Shown here: piece by piece, positions 41,458-49,679 of the stretch
Numbering within the stretch: the stretch's first letter is position 1
Layout of the letters: every line of letters begins with the position of its first letter
DNA from: Marinithermus hydrothermalis DSM 14884
GTDB taxonomy: Bacteria > Deinococcota > Deinococci > Deinococcales > Marinithermaceae
Reading direction: 5' to 3'
DNA length: 64,000 nt
Assembly: GCF_000195335.1 (NCBI RefSeq)
Contig: NC_015387.1
Span: forward strand, 2,076,001-2,140,000
Translations under genes and position numbers: made by a program
Notes under the pieces: generated by a model
What the model was told of the DNA's origin: nothing
The model's input: the letters and a program-made list of their open reading frames with translations, nothing else
Database searches by the model: none

Positions 41458-42387
41458 GTGGCAACGGAATCCCCGAGGCACGAGCAACCCGCCAACTCCA
41501 GCGAGGTCGTGCGCGTCCAGGACGTCCAGGTCGTCTACCGCCCGCCGTTCGCCCCCCCCAAAACCGCCCTCACCCGGGCCAACCTGCGGCTCGCGCGCGG
41601 CCAGTCCCTCGGCATCGTGGGCCCCAACGGCGCCGGAAAAACCACCCTCCTGCGCACCATAGCCGGACTGATCCGCCCAGCCGCGGGCAAGATACGGGTG
41701 CTGGGCCTCGACCCGGTACGCGACCGGCCCGCCCTAATGCGCCGCGTGGGCGTGCTCCTCAACGGCGCGCGGCACTTCCCCGAACGCTGGAGCGTACACG
41801 ACGCCCTCCGCTTCACCGCCACCATGTACGGCGTCCCCACCAGCGCCTCGCTCGAGCCCCTCCTGGAGGTGTTCGGACTGGCCGACAAAGCCCACGCTCC
41901 GATCAGCACCCTCTCCCTAGGGAACCGGCAGCGGCTCAGCCTGGTCGCGGTCTTCGTCCACGAGCCCGAGCTTGTCCTTTTGGACGAACCCACCCTAGCG
42001 CTCGACATCGCTACCGTGGAACGCTTCGCCGCCTTCCTACACGAACGCCTACAGCGCGGAATAAGCGCCATCATCACCTCCCACGATCACGCCGCGCTGG
42101 GCAAGCTGGTGCACGAAGCGCTCCTGATCGAAAACGGCGCCACCCGCGCCCCGGATCATCCCCTCGCGCACTACGCCCGATTGATCATCCGGACCGACCG
42201 GCGGGCCACGCTCCCCCCGGATCCCCAGGTTCAAGTCTTCGACGATCGGCTGGAACTTCCCAACGACCCTCGGCTGGTCGCCCGCGTGCTCGAGCAGCTC
42301 GACGCTCAAGGCGTCCGGGTGTTGGAGATGCGCACGCAAAGCGGCGTGGAGACCGTGGCTCGAGGTCAGCTCGGAGGTGAATCGTGA
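41458..42387 (+). CDS. ABC transporter ATPase 1
   Basis: 309 residues from the GTG. Walker A GPNGAGKTTLL, signature-like LSLGNRQRLSLV, Walker B LVLLDEPTLALD, and the switch histidine in TSHDHAALG. The ABC signature is LSLGN rather than LSGGQ, a common variant in CcmA/BcrA-type exporters. The C-terminal extension of about 90 residues is of unknown role. A long upstream in-frame stretch overlaps the SARP gene and was not used. Coupled to the permease by a 4-nt overlap. Confidence 0.8.
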   Translation: MATESPRHEQPANSSEVVRVQDVQVVYRPPFAPPKTALTRANLRLARGQSLGIVGPNGAGKTTLLRTIAGLIRPAAGKIRVLGLDPVRDRPALMRRVGVLLNGARHFPERWSVHDALRFTATMYGVPTSASLEPLLEVFGLADKAHAPISTLSLGNRQRLSLVAVFVHEPELVLLDEPTLALDIATVERFAAFLHERLQRGISAIITSHDHAALGKLVHEALLIENGATRAPDHPLAHYARLIIRTDRRATLPPDPQVQVFDDRLELPNDPRLVARVLEQLDAQGVRVLEMRTQSGVETVARGQLGGES

Positions 42388-43106
42388 AGCAACTCCTGGC
42401 GGCTGCGTGGCTGAAGGTGTGGGCCGACCTGGCGGAGCAGCGGCGCTACCCGATCCAGTTCTTTTTTGGCTGGGTGACCACCGGGGCGGTGCTTTGGGGG
42501 TTGGGCCTGGCCGCCGCGCGGACCAGCGGCCAGGAGGCGAGTACCGGCGCCCTGGCCACCTACGTGGCCATGGGGGCCGTCTCGCTCTTCTACCTGATCC
42601 CCCGCCTGCTCACCGTGGGTCAGGACCACCCCCCGGAGGAGGTTATGCTCTATCCCTACCCGCTCTCCCGCCTGGTAGCGGTGCTGACCGCCGTCAGCGC
42701 GCTCCAGATCGGGGTGGGCCTGGTGGGCATCTACGTCCTTGCGGCGCTGGCGGTCACCCGGCACCTTCCCGACCTAGGGTATGTGGCGGGCGCCATGGCC
42801 CTGGCGCTCTTCAGCGTCGCCGGGGTGGGGTTCATAGTCTTCGCCTTAAAGCTCGTCTTCCGCAAGGTGGACAGTCTCGCCACCCTGGTGCAGGTGGGGT
42901 TGTTCGCCCTGGCCTTCACCCCCACGCTGGCGTACGGGTGGGCGGCGGCCGTACCGCTGGCCGGCGCGATCCGCTGGCTGCGCGACCCCAGCACCCCAGC
43001 ATTGCCGGTCCTGGTCTTTTCTCTCCTCTGGCTGGCCGTAGGGCTTTGGGCCGTCTCCCGCGCCGAACGCGTGGTGGTGAACCGGGGGGTGGCGGCCTAT
43101 GAGTAG
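42384..43106 (+). CDS. ABC transporter permease 1
   Basis: 240 residues with about six hydrophobic helices (for example TTGAVLWGLGLA, LSRLVAVLTAVSALQIGVGL, FALAFTPTLAYGW). Fits an ABC-2 type export permease that pairs with ATPase 1. ATG overlaps the ATPase stop (ATGA-type). No recognised substrate motif. Confidence 0.7.
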   Translation: MKQLLAAAWLKVWADLAEQRRYPIQFFFGWVTTGAVLWGLGLAAARTSGQEASTGALATYVAMGAVSLFYLIPRLLTVGQDHPPEEVMLYPYPLSRLVAVLTAVSALQIGVGLVGIYVLAALAVTRHLPDLGYVAGAMALALFSVAGVGFIVFALKLVFRKVDSLATLVQVGLFALAFTPTLAYGWAAAVPLAGAIRWLRDPSTPALPVLVFSLLWLAVGLWAVSRAERVVVNRGVAAYE

Positions 43107-44010
43107 CGCCGTCGCGGTCCGCAACCTCGTGAAGCGCTATGGCGCGCGCGAGGTCCTTCGGGGCGTTTCCTTCGAGGTTCCCGTAGGCGCGATCAGCCTT
43201 TACCTGGGGCCAAACGGCGCGGGAAAGACCACCACCTTCAGGGTGCTGGCAGGACTGGAGCGCCCCGACGCCGGCGAGGTGCACCTGCTGGGGCGGCCCT
43301 GGCGGCCCGAGGTCCGTCGGGCGGTGGGGGTAACCCTGGAAGAACCCCGCTTCTACCCCTGGCTTACCGGAGTGGAGAACGTAGAGATCGCCTTTCGTTA
43401 CCGGGGGGTGCCTGCCCCAAGAAACACCGCCCGGGAAGCCCTGGAGCGGGTGGGGCTCGGCGCGGCAGCCGGCCTCCGTTTCAGCAAATACTCCCTGGGC
43501 ATGCGGCAACGGCTGTATCTGGCCGCCCAGCTCTTCCCCGGAGTTCAGCTCCTACTGCTGGACGAACCGACCAACGGCCTCGATGTGGAAGGACGCCAGC
43601 AGGTGTGGCGGCTGCTCCTGGACCTCGCCCAGCAAGGGGTTAGCCTCTTCATCGCCACCCACCAGATCCTGGAAGCCGAACGCTACGCCGAACACCTGGT
43701 CATCCTGCACGAGGGGCGGATCGCCTACCAAGGGCGCTACCACGACCTGGCCGCCCGTCGCCGGCTGGTCCTCCGAGTGGACCGCCTCGAGGCCGCACGA
43801 AGCACACTGCACGCCCTCGGCTACTCCACCCAAACAGGACGGCGTACGGACGAGCTCTACGTGGAAGCCTCCCCCGAACACGAGCCGCGGGTCCTCGAGG
43901 CCCTCACCGCGGCAGGCATACGGGTTCAGGAGCGCCGCCTCGAGGATCTGGAGGAGCTCTACTGGAGGATCAAGGATGGTATGCAGCGAGCTGCTGAAGC
44001 TCAAGCGTAA
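43099..44010 (+). CDS. ABC transporter ATPase 2
   Basis: 303 residues. Walker A LGPNGAGKTTTFRVL, signature YSLGMRQRLYLA, Walker B LLLLDEPTNGLD, switch histidine in IATHQILEAERYA. BcrA/CcmA-like ATPase with C-terminal extension. The start overlaps permease 1 by 8 nt and the end overlaps permease 2 by about 35 nt, so all four transporter genes are coupled. Confidence 0.85.
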   Translation: MSSAVAVRNLVKRYGAREVLRGVSFEVPVGAISLYLGPNGAGKTTTFRVLAGLERPDAGEVHLLGRPWRPEVRRAVGVTLEEPRFYPWLTGVENVEIAFRYRGVPAPRNTAREALERVGLGAAAGLRFSKYSLGMRQRLYLAAQLFPGVQLLLLDEPTNGLDVEGRQQVWRLLLDLAQQGVSLFIATHQILEAERYAEHLVILHEGRIAYQGRYHDLAARRRLVLRVDRLEAARSTLHALGYSTQTGRRTDELYVEASPEHEPRVLEALTAAGIRVQERRLEDLEELYWRIKDGMQRAAEAQA

Positions 44011-44620
44011 CCCCCAGGGTCTAGCGCTTGCCGCTCTAGGGTTTCTGTTTCCCACGGTGGTCTTCCTCGCCGACCGATTGGCCGGAGAGCGCGTGGAGGT
44101 CAGCGCTACCGTCCAGCCCTGGTTGCAAACCCCGCTCGTGGTCATCGCGCTGCTCGGCCCGTACCTACTGACCCTGGAGCCCGCCGTAGGCACCGAGAAG
44201 TGGATCTTCACCACTCCAATGCGTCCCGCGCAGCTAGCGGCGGCCAAGGCCCTCGCAGTGGGCGGGGTGGCCGCGGCCTCGTTTCTCTTCGCCGCGGGGC
44301 TGTTCGGCTCCATCCCGTCGGGGCGGGAACTCATTCACGGCGTGCTCGTCGCACTCTCCAGCCTCCTAACCATGGTGTGGATTAGCGGCCTCCTGCGCAA
44401 CTTCGCCGGGGTCCTGGTCGTCAGCCTGCTCTGGATGCAGGTCGCACCGCCCCTCCTACAGCTCCTGCCTGCACAGGTCCAACCCTGGGTTTGGAGCCTT
44501 CTGCCCGGCCTCGGGCTCACTCACTTCGAGGACAGCGCGCATAACGGCCTGCGCGTGGCCGCACACGCCTTCTACCTCCTATTGGCCTACGGAATCTGGA
44601 GGCGGGGGGCGCAATGGTAA
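43976..44620 (+). CDS. ABC transporter permease 2
   Basis: 214 residues from ATG 43976 (MVCSELLKLKRNPQGLA), with about six hydrophobic segments (for example ALAALGFLFPTVVFL, LLTMVWISGLLRNFAGVLVV). Likely partner of ATPase 2. The stop overlaps the next start (ATGGTAA). Longer in-frame translation upstream lies inside ATPase 2 and is not coding. Confidence 0.7.
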   Translation: MVCSELLKLKRNPQGLALAALGFLFPTVVFLADRLAGERVEVSATVQPWLQTPLVVIALLGPYLLTLEPAVGTEKWIFTTPMRPAQLAAAKALAVGGVAAASFLFAAGLFGSIPSGRELIHGVLVALSSLLTMVWISGLLRNFAGVLVVSLLWMQVAPPLLQLLPAQVQPWVWSLLPGLGLTHFEDSAHNGLRVAAHAFYLLLAYGIWRRGAQW

Positions 44621-45072
44621 AGCAAGCGGCGATCGTGCTCGCCCTCACAGGCGGAGTGGCCCTGGCCGACGGGTGCGCGCTGGTGCTCCAGGCCCTCAAC
44701 CCACCATCTCCCCAGTACACCCGCGTGGCCCAGGCCTGGATTGGCGACAAGGAGGTTTTCTTCGAACAGGTGCGTGTCGCGCAGGGTACGGCGCACCTCG
44801 TCGCACGGCGGGAATACCCTGGGGTCACCATCGCCTTTGGTGCGGACCCCACCCCGCCTCCGCCCAGTTGCCGTGCGCTCGAGCCGGAAGGACCGCAGAC
44901 CTGGGTGGTGCGCGAGGCGCTCCCCGAGATCTCAGGAACCCGCACACTCACCTACGTTTTCCACGGAAAGCGGTTGGTCCGGGTCCAGGTGGAGGAGGTC
45001 GGATCGATAGGGTTCCTCTTCTTCCGTAAAGCGTTCCGCTTCGAGGTGGTCTACGACCTAAGCGAGGAGTAG
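44614..45072 (+). CDS. Secreted protein of unknown function in the ABC operon
   Basis: 152 residues. Signal peptide (KQAAIVLALTGGVALADG), then a mostly beta pattern with two cysteines (about 21 and 86) that could pair. Not recognised. The 7-nt overlap with permease 2 ties it to the transporter; a role as accessory or immunity factor is a guess. Confidence 0.6.
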   Translation: MVKQAAIVLALTGGVALADGCALVLQALNPPSPQYTRVAQAWIGDKEVFFEQVRVAQGTAHLVARREYPGVTIAFGADPTPPPPSCRALEPEGPQTWVVREALPEISGTRTLTYVFHGKRLVRVQVEEVGSIGFLFFRKAFRFEVVYDLSEE

Positions 45073-45077
45073 GGCAA

Positions 45078-45722
45078 GTGGAAGCGGCGGCTATCCAAAA
45101 CGCGCTCGCAACCTTGCTGGTTGTTTTATTCCTGGCTTCCTTGGCCGCGCGGAAGGGCGAGGTGGAGATCAATCACCTCCTTGCTGTGGGACTGGTGCTT
45201 TTCCTGCCCACAGCTTTCTTCGTCCCTGCTCCCTGGCCTAAGGCGTTGCAGGGTCCTGTGCTGCTCTACCTGCTTGCTTTTTTCGTTTCTCTCCTGGCCA
45301 TCCTCAGCGGCCCGCATCCGAAACGCCCCCTGGAGCGCCCCCTAGGGGTTCGTCTGGCCGATCAGTTTGGTCGGGTCGTCCACGAGGAGGCGTTATTTAG
45401 GGGTGTCGGTTTCCTGCTACCCTTCTCCCTCTGGGGTGGGTCCATCCATTGGATCTGGTGGGCGCTCCCTCAAGCCCTTGTCTTTGCCTTGGCCCACTTT
45501 CTTCCCGTCTACACCGCCTTGGCACCTCCCCTTCGCTTCACGCGTGCCTTCCTCGGGGGTTTTCTCTTCCCCTTCGTCGGCGCCATGGTCATGGCGTACG
45601 CGAGCCTGCTCACCGGCAGCCTTTTACCCCCCATCCTCCTCCACTACCTGACCAACCTCTTGGTCGAGCTCGGCTTCCAGACCGCGGGATGGCGGGCGGC
45701 ATTCGAACTGGAAGTCGGGTGA
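45078..45722 (+). CDS. CPBP-family intramembrane protease (CAAX/Abi type)
   Basis: 214 residues with several helices. CPBP motifs are in order: EEALFRG (E-E-x-x-x-R) at about residue 102, a histidine in FALAHF, and a final HYLTN. In bacteria such proteases process or give immunity to peptides and also act in other membrane proteolysis. GTG start 5 nt after the secreted-protein stop. The stop overlaps the GTG of the following small frameshifted gene (GTGA). Confidence 0.75.
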   Translation: MEAAAIQNALATLLVVLFLASLAARKGEVEINHLLAVGLVLFLPTAFFVPAPWPKALQGPVLLYLLAFFVSLLAILSGPHPKRPLERPLGVRLADQFGRVVHEEALFRGVGFLLPFSLWGGSIHWIWWALPQALVFALAHFLPVYTALAPPLRFTRAFLGGFLFPFVGAMVMAYASLLTGSLLPPILLHYLTNLLVELGFQTAGWRAAFELEVG

Positions 45723-46167
45723 GGGTGGGGAGGCGCCTGGCCCTGGCTCCTGCGGAGCTGAGCCAGTGGAGGCGGGTGGGACGGGTGAGGGGGAAGCCCA
45801 GGCTCTTAGCGAGGTCGCTTTGACGGCTGCCGAGCTGCGTACCCACCAATGGCGTGGCCTCGACGGCGACCACGCCCAGGGGGGCACGGCCTGGGCCTGG
45901 AAGAAGCACCACGAGCGCCCGGACTACGTCGTGCTGCGTTCCTGGGCCTTGCCGGGCTCTTGCCGCACGAAGCTCGCCGACTACCTCGCGGTGCGGCTAA
46001 AGGACGGTCATAGCCGCGCCTTCTACGTCAAGCCGCTCTGGAGGGCGGCGCGACTGGAACGCAAGCCCGGGGTCCTGGTCGCGCGGGTCGAGCGCGTGGA
46101 GGCCGACCTGCGGGAGGGCTGGACGCAAAATCCGAGGGCGCTTCTGGCCTACCGCCTTTCGGGCTGA
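45719..46167 (+). pseudogene. Frameshifted small gene of unknown function
   Basis: Two frames look like one protein of about 149 residues. The first 34 codons (LALAPAELSQWRRVGRVRGK ...) end at 45823. The second, from about 45815, gives LTAAELRTHQWRGLDGDHAQ, then AWAWKKHHERPDYVVLRSWA and AFYVKPLWRAA. A missing base in a T-run near 45818-45820 would join them. Coding-like base use on both sides supports one gene. Not recognised. A sequencing error is possible. Confidence 0.4.
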
Positions 46168-46206
46168 GGAGCGCCCCGGGGTCCCGGGCGGGGTGTGCAA
46201 TTTCGC

Positions 46207-46236
46207 TTGACTTTTTCACCTTCTATGTTTTAGGAA
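46207..46236 (+). promoter_or_regulatory. Promoter of the bacteriocin-like gene
   Basis: TTGACT (46207-46212), 18 bp, TAGGAA (46231-46236) in an AT-rich stretch unlike its surroundings. The start ATG is at 46289 with AGGAAAGG upstream. Confidence 0.4.
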
Positions 46237-46288
46237 TAGTTCCCGGAAGACCTTCCATCCCTCTTCTTAGCCTCAGGAAAGGTTGGGT

Positions 46289-46564
46289 ATGAAGAAAGAA
46301 CTTGCGATTCTCCTGGTCTTCGGGCTCCTGCTCATGGGGGTGATCCCCGTTCTGGCCGCGGGGGAGCAGGTGAAGGCAGCGCACCTGCGCAGCAGGGTGA
46401 GGTCGTGCAGGTGGCGCTGCCGGAGGGGGTAACCCTTAAAGAAAGTGAACTTCAAAATACGCAAGGTGAGTTGTGGTGGGTTGCAGCAGGCGCGATTGGT
46501 GGAGCCTTGGCTGGAGCTCTGGAGAGCTACGTTGCCACCGGGAAGGTCGATGCATGGGCCGTAG
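46289..46564 (+). pseudogene. Bacteriocin-like precursor, frameshifted and cut by an IS
   Basis: Frame 1 gives an export-signal-like start (MKKELAILLVFGLLLMGVIP then VLAAGEQV). A one-base shift near 46370-46378 would continue GSAPAQQGEVVQVALPEGVT, then LKESELQNTQGE and a hydrophobic, small-residue-rich segment WWVAAGAIGGALAGALESY. The ESELQNTQGE stretch resembles class II bacteriocin leaders (ELxxxxGG), with GE instead of GG, and AIGGALAGAL carries GxxxG-type packing. The IS left end interrupts the frame after VDAWAVA. I infer a decayed precursor; other small secreted protein families are possible. Confidence 0.4.
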
Positions 46565-46578
46565 CTCAAAACTTGCAC
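46565..46578. repeat. IS left terminal inverted repeat
   Basis: CTCAAAACTTGCAC, the complement of the right end. Confidence 0.8.
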
Positions 46579-47680
46579 CTCCCGCATATCCCGCATAAAC
46601 CTTCACCCCCTCCCCCCGGCGGCCAGAGACCCAGGGCATAGAGCTCCCGCAGGGCGACCTGCACCACGAGCTCAGGCAAGAGAACCCGCGCCGCCCGCTC
46701 CCTGGCCTCCCGCCAGCTTCCTTCCCCCTCCATGCCCACCCAGTGGGCCAACAGGTAGGCCAGAAGGGAAAGCACCAGAAAACGGTGCACCCCCAAAGCC
46801 GTCCGCTGCCCAAACTGCCCCAGGGAGAACTCGCTTTTCGCGGCGCGGAAGAAGTGCTCTATGGCAAACCGCCTCTTTCCCCAAGTGAGCGCCGTCCGGG
46901 GCGTGGCGGGAAAGGTGGCCACCACGTACCGCCACTCCCAGCCCCCTTGGGGCAGGGGGTAGCGGTACCAGGCCACCCAGACCGGGAAGGAAAGCCCCCA
47001 AAGGTAGACCCCGGCTCCCCTGCCCGCCTGAGGTCCCCAAGCCTCCCCCCTCCCCGCAGCCTCCGGTCCCGCCGCATCCCCACCACCGCTTCAAAACCCA
47101 ACCGCTTCACCCCGAAAAGGAACCAGGTGGTGCCAAAGGCCGCATCCGCGGCCACCCGTATCCGGAAGGCCCGGCGCATCCAGGGGGGGCAGAGAGGCCA
47201 GGAGGCTTAGGGGCCAGGCGGGAGAGGGCCTTCTCCCCCTTGCCCCGCCAGAGGCGGTAGGCCCAAGGGATGCGGAGGTCTCCGTAGACGAGGTAGAGGA
47301 CCACCAGATGGAGTCCCCACTTGCCGTGAAAAAGGAGAGGGGCAGGGCCTGGAAACGGCCCCGCTTCTCCAGAGTGACTAGGTCCAGGACCACCAGGAGA
47401 CGGGGCTTGGGGCCTTTTTCTTTCTGGCCCGGTCCAGGGCTTTCTCGGCCTCTTTTCTTGCCAGGCGGATGAGAGCGCGGGTGGGCCAGGGGTAGCGGTT
47501 GAGGAAGCGAGAGAGGGCGGAGGGGGACTTGACCTGGCTGTGCTGGGGTCTGGCCTTGCCGTGGCCGTGGAGGAGGAGCAAGAGCAGGGCCTTGAGGGAT
47601 TCCTGGAGGTGGGGGCTTGGCAAAAGGGCCAGGAGGGTCCAAAGTAGGGACAGGGCCGCTTGGGTCATGGCACCCGTCAT
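46566..47680 (-). pseudogene. DDE transposase with several frameshifts
   Basis: Pieces in different frames assemble into one IS4/IS701-type transposase: MTGAMTQAALSLLWTLLALL at the start, LLVVLDLVTLEKRGRF (first DDE aspartate), VLYLVYGDLRIPWAYRLWRG, FRIRVAADAAFGTTWFLFGV (second aspartate), then VAWYRYPLPQGGWEWRYVVA and RRFAIEHFFRAAKSEFSLGQ (glutamate). At least four frame changes are needed, so the element is dead unless helped in trans. High third-position GC suggests long residence in this genome or a relative. Confidence 0.75.
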
Positions 47681-47744
47681 CAGACGGGAAACCAGCGGCC
47701 CCTTTCAAGTGGTCCTGGCGCATAGGTATCCCCAGGGTGCATAA

Positions 47745-47758
47745 GTGCAAGTTTTGAG
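47745..47758. repeat. IS right terminal inverted repeat
   Basis: GTGCAAGTTTTGAG, complement of the left end. Confidence 0.8.
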
Positions 47759-47821
47759 TCAACCGACTTTTTTACATGAGTCCTTCGGGGGCTAGCCCTT
47801 CCTTTTCCGGGCCCCCTGTGC

Positions 47822-47968
47822 TATAACAGAGGAGTATGCCCGAACGGGCAATTCCGCCATGCCAGAGCCAGCGATGCGTTAACGGGTGATGACGTCTTGG
47901 GAGGGAATGCCCTCCTCTTCTTGGCGTGGCGGCAGCTACAGTACTGTAGCTAGGGAGGATACAGGCGG
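47822..47968 (+). promoter_or_regulatory. Structured rpsA leader with a 16-bp palindrome
   Basis: TATAAC at 47822-47827 is a likely -10. The roughly 135-nt leader has hairpins TGCCCG/CGGGCA, GGAGGG/CCCTCC and a perfect palindrome GCTACAGTACTGTAGC (47935-47950) ending 1-2 nt before the ribosome site AGGGAGG. S1 synthesis is autoregulated in E. coli by mRNA structure; a similar role here is inference. Confidence 0.45.
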
Positions 47969-49624
47969 ATGGAGGATAAGGACACCCAGACCCCGGCCCC
48001 GGAGGCCGGAAACCAGGCCCACGAGAACCAGACCCCAAGCGAACCCGTGACCATGGAGCAGGCCCTCGAGGAGGCGAGCGCCCGCCTCGAGCGAGAGATT
48101 CGCCGCGGGCAGCTCATAAAGGGCACCGTGGTCTTCGTGGGCAACGAAGGCGTGGCAGTGGATGTCGGCGCGAAGGTCGAAGGCATCATCCCCTTCAACC
48201 AGCTCACCGACGAGCCCCTTTCCGAGGAGGAGCTTAAGAACCTCCTCCAGCCGGGGGATGAGGTCGAGGTCTACGTGGTGCGGGTAGACCTCTCCGAGAA
48301 CGCCATCGTGCTCTCCAAAAAGCGCGCCGACGCGGACAAGGCTTGGCGTAAGGTCGTCGAGCTGTACGAGAACGGCGAACCGGTCGAGGTAACGATCCGG
48401 GAGAAGGTGCGCGGGGGCCTCGTGACCTACATTGAGGGGCTGCGCGCCTTTTTGCCCGCCTCCCAGGTCGACATCAAGCGCGTGAACGACCTGGACGGCT
48501 TCGTCGGGCAGACCCTCCCGGTTAAAATCATCGAGCTTTCGCGCAAGAAGGGGCGGATCATCCTCTCCCGCCGCGTGCTCCTCGAGGAAGAGCAGAAGCG
48601 GCTGCGCCAGCAGGTCTTGCAGAGCCTCGAGCCCGGCCAGGAGGTCGAGGGCGCGGTCGTGGAGGTCACCGAGTTCGGCGTGTTCGTGAACCTCGGGCAC
48701 ATCGACGGCCTGGTGCACCGCAGCGAGCTCACCTGGGGCCGGTTCGAGCACCCCCGCGAGGTGGTCCAGGTCGGCGATCAGGTCCGCGCCCGGGTCCTGT
48801 CCGTGGACCCCGAGCGCGAGCGGGTGAACCTCTCGATCAAGGCCCTCACCCCCGACCCGTGGGAGACCGTGAGCGAGCGGTACGAGGTCGGCCAGCGCGT
48901 CCGGGGGAAGGTCGTGGGCCTCACCCCCTTCGGGGCCTTCCTCGAGGTGGAGCCCGGCCTGGAAGGCCTGATCCACGTCTCGGAGATGAGCTGGACCAAG
49001 CGGCCCAAGCACCCCTCCGAGGTCCTGAAGGAAGGCGAGGAGGTCGAGGCGGTCGTGCTGCGCATCGACCCTGAGGCGCGCCGCCTTTCGCTGGGCCTGC
49101 GCCAGACCATGCCCGACCCCTGGAAAGAGCTGCCCGAGAAGTACCCGCCGGGCACGGTCATCAAGGGCAAGATCACCGGCGTGACCGAGTTCGGGGTGTT
49201 CGTGGAGCTCGAGCCCGGCATCGAGGGGTTGGTGCACATCTCCGAGCTGGACTACGCCCGCATCGAGAACCCCGCGGAGCAGTTCAAGAAGGGGGAGGAG
49301 CTCGAGGTCGTCATTCTGCAGATCGACCCGGTCGAGCAGCGCATCTCCCTCTCGCGCAAGCGCCTGTTGCCGCCCCCGGTGCCGACCGAGAAAGAGGAGG
49401 AGCGGCCCAAGCGCGCGAAGGGCAAGCGCGCCGCGAAGAAGGGCCGGCCGGCGGAGCGCCGTCCGCGCCCCGAGTACGCGGTGGGGGCCGAGCCCGCGTA
49501 CACCCAGTACGACTCGAGCGTCGCGCCGAGCGGGCAGGCCAGCGTCAAGCTGGGCGACCTGTACGGCGATCTGCTCGCGAACCTGGGCTTGGAAGAGGAA
49601 GGCGCCGAGGAAGCCCAGTCGTAA
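47969..49624 (+). CDS. rpsA: 30S ribosomal protein S1
   Basis: 551 residues with five S1 (OB-fold) domains, recognisable from KGTVVFVGNEGVAVDVGAKV, then a degenerate second domain, then GAVVEVTEFGVFVNLGHIDG, GKVVGLTPFGAFLEVEPGLE and GKITGVTEFGVFVELEPGIE. S1 binds mRNA and helps translation initiation. The charged C-terminal tail ends in a low-complexity region. Leaderless genes, abundant here, bypass S1 and Shine-Dalgarno contacts in known systems. Start ATG with GGGAGG 10 nt upstream. Confidence 0.95.
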   Translation: MEDKDTQTPAPEAGNQAHENQTPSEPVTMEQALEEASARLEREIRRGQLIKGTVVFVGNEGVAVDVGAKVEGIIPFNQLTDEPLSEEELKNLLQPGDEVEVYVVRVDLSENAIVLSKKRADADKAWRKVVELYENGEPVEVTIREKVRGGLVTYIEGLRAFLPASQVDIKRVNDLDGFVGQTLPVKIIELSRKKGRIILSRRVLLEEEQKRLRQQVLQSLEPGQEVEGAVVEVTEFGVFVNLGHIDGLVHRSELTWGRFEHPREVVQVGDQVRARVLSVDPERERVNLSIKALTPDPWETVSERYEVGQRVRGKVVGLTPFGAFLEVEPGLEGLIHVSEMSWTKRPKHPSEVLKEGEEVEAVVLRIDPEARRLSLGLRQTMPDPWKELPEKYPPGTVIKGKITGVTEFGVFVELEPGIEGLVHISELDYARIENPAEQFKKGEELEVVILQIDPVEQRISLSRKRLLPPPVPTEKEEERPKRAKGKRAAKKGRPAERRPRPEYAVGAEPAYTQYDSSVAPSGQASVKLGDLYGDLLANLGLEEEGAEEAQS

Positions 49625-49637
49625 CGCGGAAAACGCC

Positions 49638-49666
49638 GCGCGCCCCCGGAACCTCCGGGGGCGCGC
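49638..49666. terminator. Hairpin between rpsA and purA
   Basis: Perfect 12-bp stem GCGCGCCCCCGG / CCGGGGGCGCGC around AACCT, between convergent genes. A T-rich stretch (TGTGTTTGG) follows on the plus strand. Confidence 0.7.
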
Positions 49667-49679
49667 CGTGTGTTTGGAG

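Larger units (their letters stand above)
46565..47758 (-). mobile_element. Degenerate IS4-like insertion sequence, about 1.19 kb
   Basis: Bounded by 14-bp terminal inverted repeats CTCAAAACTTGCAC (46565-46578) and its complement GTGCAAGTTTTGAG (47745-47758). Inside is a broken transposase gene on the minus strand. No target duplication is evident from the flanks. It interrupts the bacteriocin-like gene. Nested inside, no other gene is seen. Confidence 0.8.

Noticed and set aside
46405..46641. Independent GTG-start protein of 78 residues
   Set aside because: It runs into the IS; its upstream frame joins to the signal-like start, so one broken gene fits better.
47738..47770. Target-site duplication at the IS ends
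   Set aside because: Flanks (GTAG and TCAA) do not match.
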